A stretch of 6,399 bases of DNA from Archaeoglobaceae archaeon (GTDB lineage Archaea; Halobacteriota; Archaeoglobi; Archaeoglobales; Archaeoglobaceae). The stretch covers positions 1 through 6,399 of the forward strand of contig JANXDV010000060.1 of the NCBI GenBank assembly GCA_025058955.1. The letters run 5' to 3'. The translations under genes were made by a program, and so were the position numbers. The notes under the pieces were generated by a model that saw only the letters and a list, made by a program, of their open reading frames with translations, did no database searches and was not told the origin of the DNA. Positions 6,056-6,399 of this stretch are shown here, piece after piece (position 1 is the first letter of the stretch; every line of letters begins with the position of its first letter).

Positions 6056-6068
6056 GATTTAAAAAATT
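6056..6068 (-). promoter_or_regulatory. TATA box of the coiled-coil surface protein gene (leaderless)
   Basis: On the minus strand AATTTTTTAAATC is centred near 6062, 26 bases before the ATG at 6036. No Shine-Dalgarno site lies before that ATG, so a leaderless message is expected. One arm of a 12-bp inverted repeat (6069-6080) abuts this box at the position where a BRE or regulator would bind. Confidence 0.6.
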
Positions 6069-6149
6069 TTTCTTTCCAAATACTTTGCCCTGTTTAAGCC
6101 ACTATGATCGGTAAAAAGATTTGGAAGGAACTCCTTTTTTGGAAAGAAA
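6069..6149. repeat. Three copies of TTTGGAARGAA, including a 12-bp perfect inverted repeat
   Basis: TTTCTTTCCAAA (6069-6080) and TTTGGAAAGAAA (6138-6149) are perfect inverted copies with 57 bases between them. A further direct copy, TTTGGAAGGAA (6120-6130), differs at one base and lies 18 bases before the last one. The first arm touches the TATA box of the minus-strand surface protein gene. A regulator-binding array is one reading. The two direct copies also fall in one frame of a 25-codon mini-ORF, described separately. Confidence 0.4.
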
Positions 6150-6181
6150 TTCGGTTGGGTAAGATTCATGATTATGCTTAA
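6104..6181 (+). CDS. Possible 25-residue small protein (doubtful)
   Basis: ATG at 6104 opens a 25-codon frame ending TAA (6179-6181). The peptide is basic and amphipathic, and contains WKELLFWKEI, in which WKE recurs six residues apart. The two DNA copies of the repeat differ only by a synonymous Lys codon (AAG and AAA). Against it, there is no Shine-Dalgarno site and no TATA box at the usual distance. The TTTAAA at 6058-6063 is a palindrome and might serve both strands, giving a leader of about 16 bases. Length alone is not evidence, so chance remains the default. Confidence 0.15.
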   Translation: MIGKKIWKELLFWKEIRLGKIHDYA

Positions 6182-6186
6182 AAAAA
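6180..6186 (-). terminator. T-run terminating the tRNA-Phe gene
   Basis: Seven T residues on the minus strand follow directly after the tRNA discriminator base. Such T-runs are typical archaeal terminators. There is room for no encoded CCA. Confidence 0.6.
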
Positions 6187-6260
6187 TGCCCGGAGCCGGA
6201 TTTGAACCGGCGACTGTTCGGTCTTCAGCCGAACGCTCTCCCAGGCTGAGCTACCCGGGC
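6187..6260 (-). tRNA. tRNA-Phe (anticodon GAA)
   Basis: 74 bases with a full cloverleaf. The acceptor stem is GCCCGGG against TCCGGGC, with one closing G-T pair. The D-arm is GCTC/GAGC with loop AGCCTGGGA. The anticodon stem is TTCGG/CCGAA with loop CTGAAGA, whose middle bases GAA read the Phe codons TTC and TTT. The variable loop is CAGTC, and the T-arm GCCGG/CCGGC has loop TTCAAAT. The discriminator is A, as usual for tRNA-Phe. There is no intron, and CCA is not encoded, so a CCA-adding enzyme must supply it. It is read alone from its own promoter, divergent to the partial gene at the right edge. Confidence 0.97.
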
Positions 6261-6282
6261 TTAAATTAAGTCTTGGTTGAGT

Positions 6283-6296
6283 ATTTTTAATTTTCG
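6283..6296 (-). promoter_or_regulatory. BRE and TATA box of the tRNA-Phe gene
   Basis: On the minus strand GCGAAAA (6296-6290) leads into TTAAAAATA (about 6291-6283), centred about 26 bases before the first tRNA base at 6260. It shares the CGAAAA block with the stress-gene promoter, so the transcript should begin at or beside the mature 5' end. Confidence 0.6.
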
Positions 6297-6334
6297 CTAC
6301 AAACATCTGATTTCTGAGAGTGAAAAGCAGACAG

Positions 6335-6346
6335 CTTTATAAGTAT
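6335..6346 (+). promoter_or_regulatory. TATA box of the right-edge gene
   Basis: CTTTATAAGTAT is centred near 6340, about 26 bases before the ATG at 6367, the same spacing as the other promoters here. GGGAG (6358-6362) also lies four bases before that ATG and could act as a Shine-Dalgarno site if initiation is slightly upstream. Confidence 0.55.
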
Positions 6347-6366
6347 ATGGGTGTGATGGGAGTTGC

Positions 6367-6399
6367 ATGATCAGAAAAGAGTTTGAGAAATTCGAGAAG
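6367..6399 (+). CDS. Start of an unidentified gene, cut by the window edge
   Basis: Only eleven codons are visible (MIRKEFEKFEK), charged and probably helical, too few to identify a family. The start is supported by a TATA box centred about 26 bases upstream and by GGGAG four bases before the ATG. The nearby ATG at 6356 is rejected because its frame stops after four codons. It is read away from tRNA-Phe. Confidence 0.55.
   Translation, partial: MIRKEFEKFEK

Noticed and set aside
6125..6140. Plus-strand intrinsic terminator: AAGG / CCTT stem followed by six T.
   Set aside because: The stem is only four pairs, lies inside the possible mini-ORF, and no plus-strand transcript is expected to end there.
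6356..6370. ATG at 6356 as the start of the right-edge gene.
   Set aside because: Its frame stops at TGA after four codons.
1..6399. CRISPR arrays, insertion sequences, integrase sites beside the tRNA, and tandem repeats.
   Set aside because: No regularly spaced direct repeats, transposase-like frames, terminal inverted repeats with duplications, or duplicated tRNA 3' end were seen.

Overview
The window looks archaeal, most probably a thermophilic euryarchaeote. Nearly every gene has an AT-rich TATA element centred about 26 bases upstream of its ATG, which implies leaderless mRNAs. Some promoters carry a BRE-like CGAAAA just upstream. Internal operon genes instead have Shine-Dalgarno sites; one is an exact GGTGATC. 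The tRNA has no encoded CCA. The proteins are rich in Lys, Glu and Ile. An Archaeoglobales-type host would fit, but that is an inference from style, not a database match.

Layout. (1) 1-149 has no convincing gene, only two weak hairpins. (2) 150-1553, minus strand: an acetyl-CoA hydrolase / 4-hydroxybutyrate CoA-transferase family enzyme with its catalytic Glu in place. (3) 1554-1768: a divergent promoter region with an 8-bp inverted repeat between the TATA box and the start of the next operon. (4) 1769-4369, plus strand: a tightly coupled three-gene operon. The first gene encodes a secreted, C-terminally anchored protein. The second encodes a large glycosylatable ectodomain with a Pro-rich stalk, one membrane helix and a cytosolic domain. 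The third encodes a two-helix membrane protein with a cytosolic domain. The two cytosolic domains resemble each other and degenerate PIN domains. (5) 4424-4819, plus strand: a small universal stress protein with its own promoter. (6) 4828-4853: a perfect AT palindrome with T-tracts between convergent genes. (7) 4852-6036, minus strand: another signal-peptide, coiled-coil, single-anchor surface protein. (8) 6037-6186: an intergenic stretch with three copies of an 11-base motif, two of them inside a 25-codon mini-ORF. (9) 6187-6260, minus strand: tRNA-Phe(GAA). (10) 6367 onward, plus strand: the first 11 codons of an unidentified gene.

The most interesting unit is the three-gene operon. It would place two cytosolic, probably catalytically dead PIN-like modules on the inner face of the membrane, with the second gene's module linked through a membrane helix and Pro-rich stalk to a beta-rich surface domain. 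This could be a sensing or scaffolding complex, but no function can be assigned from the sequence. The CoA-transferase, stress protein and tRNA appear to be ordinary neighbours with separate promoters.
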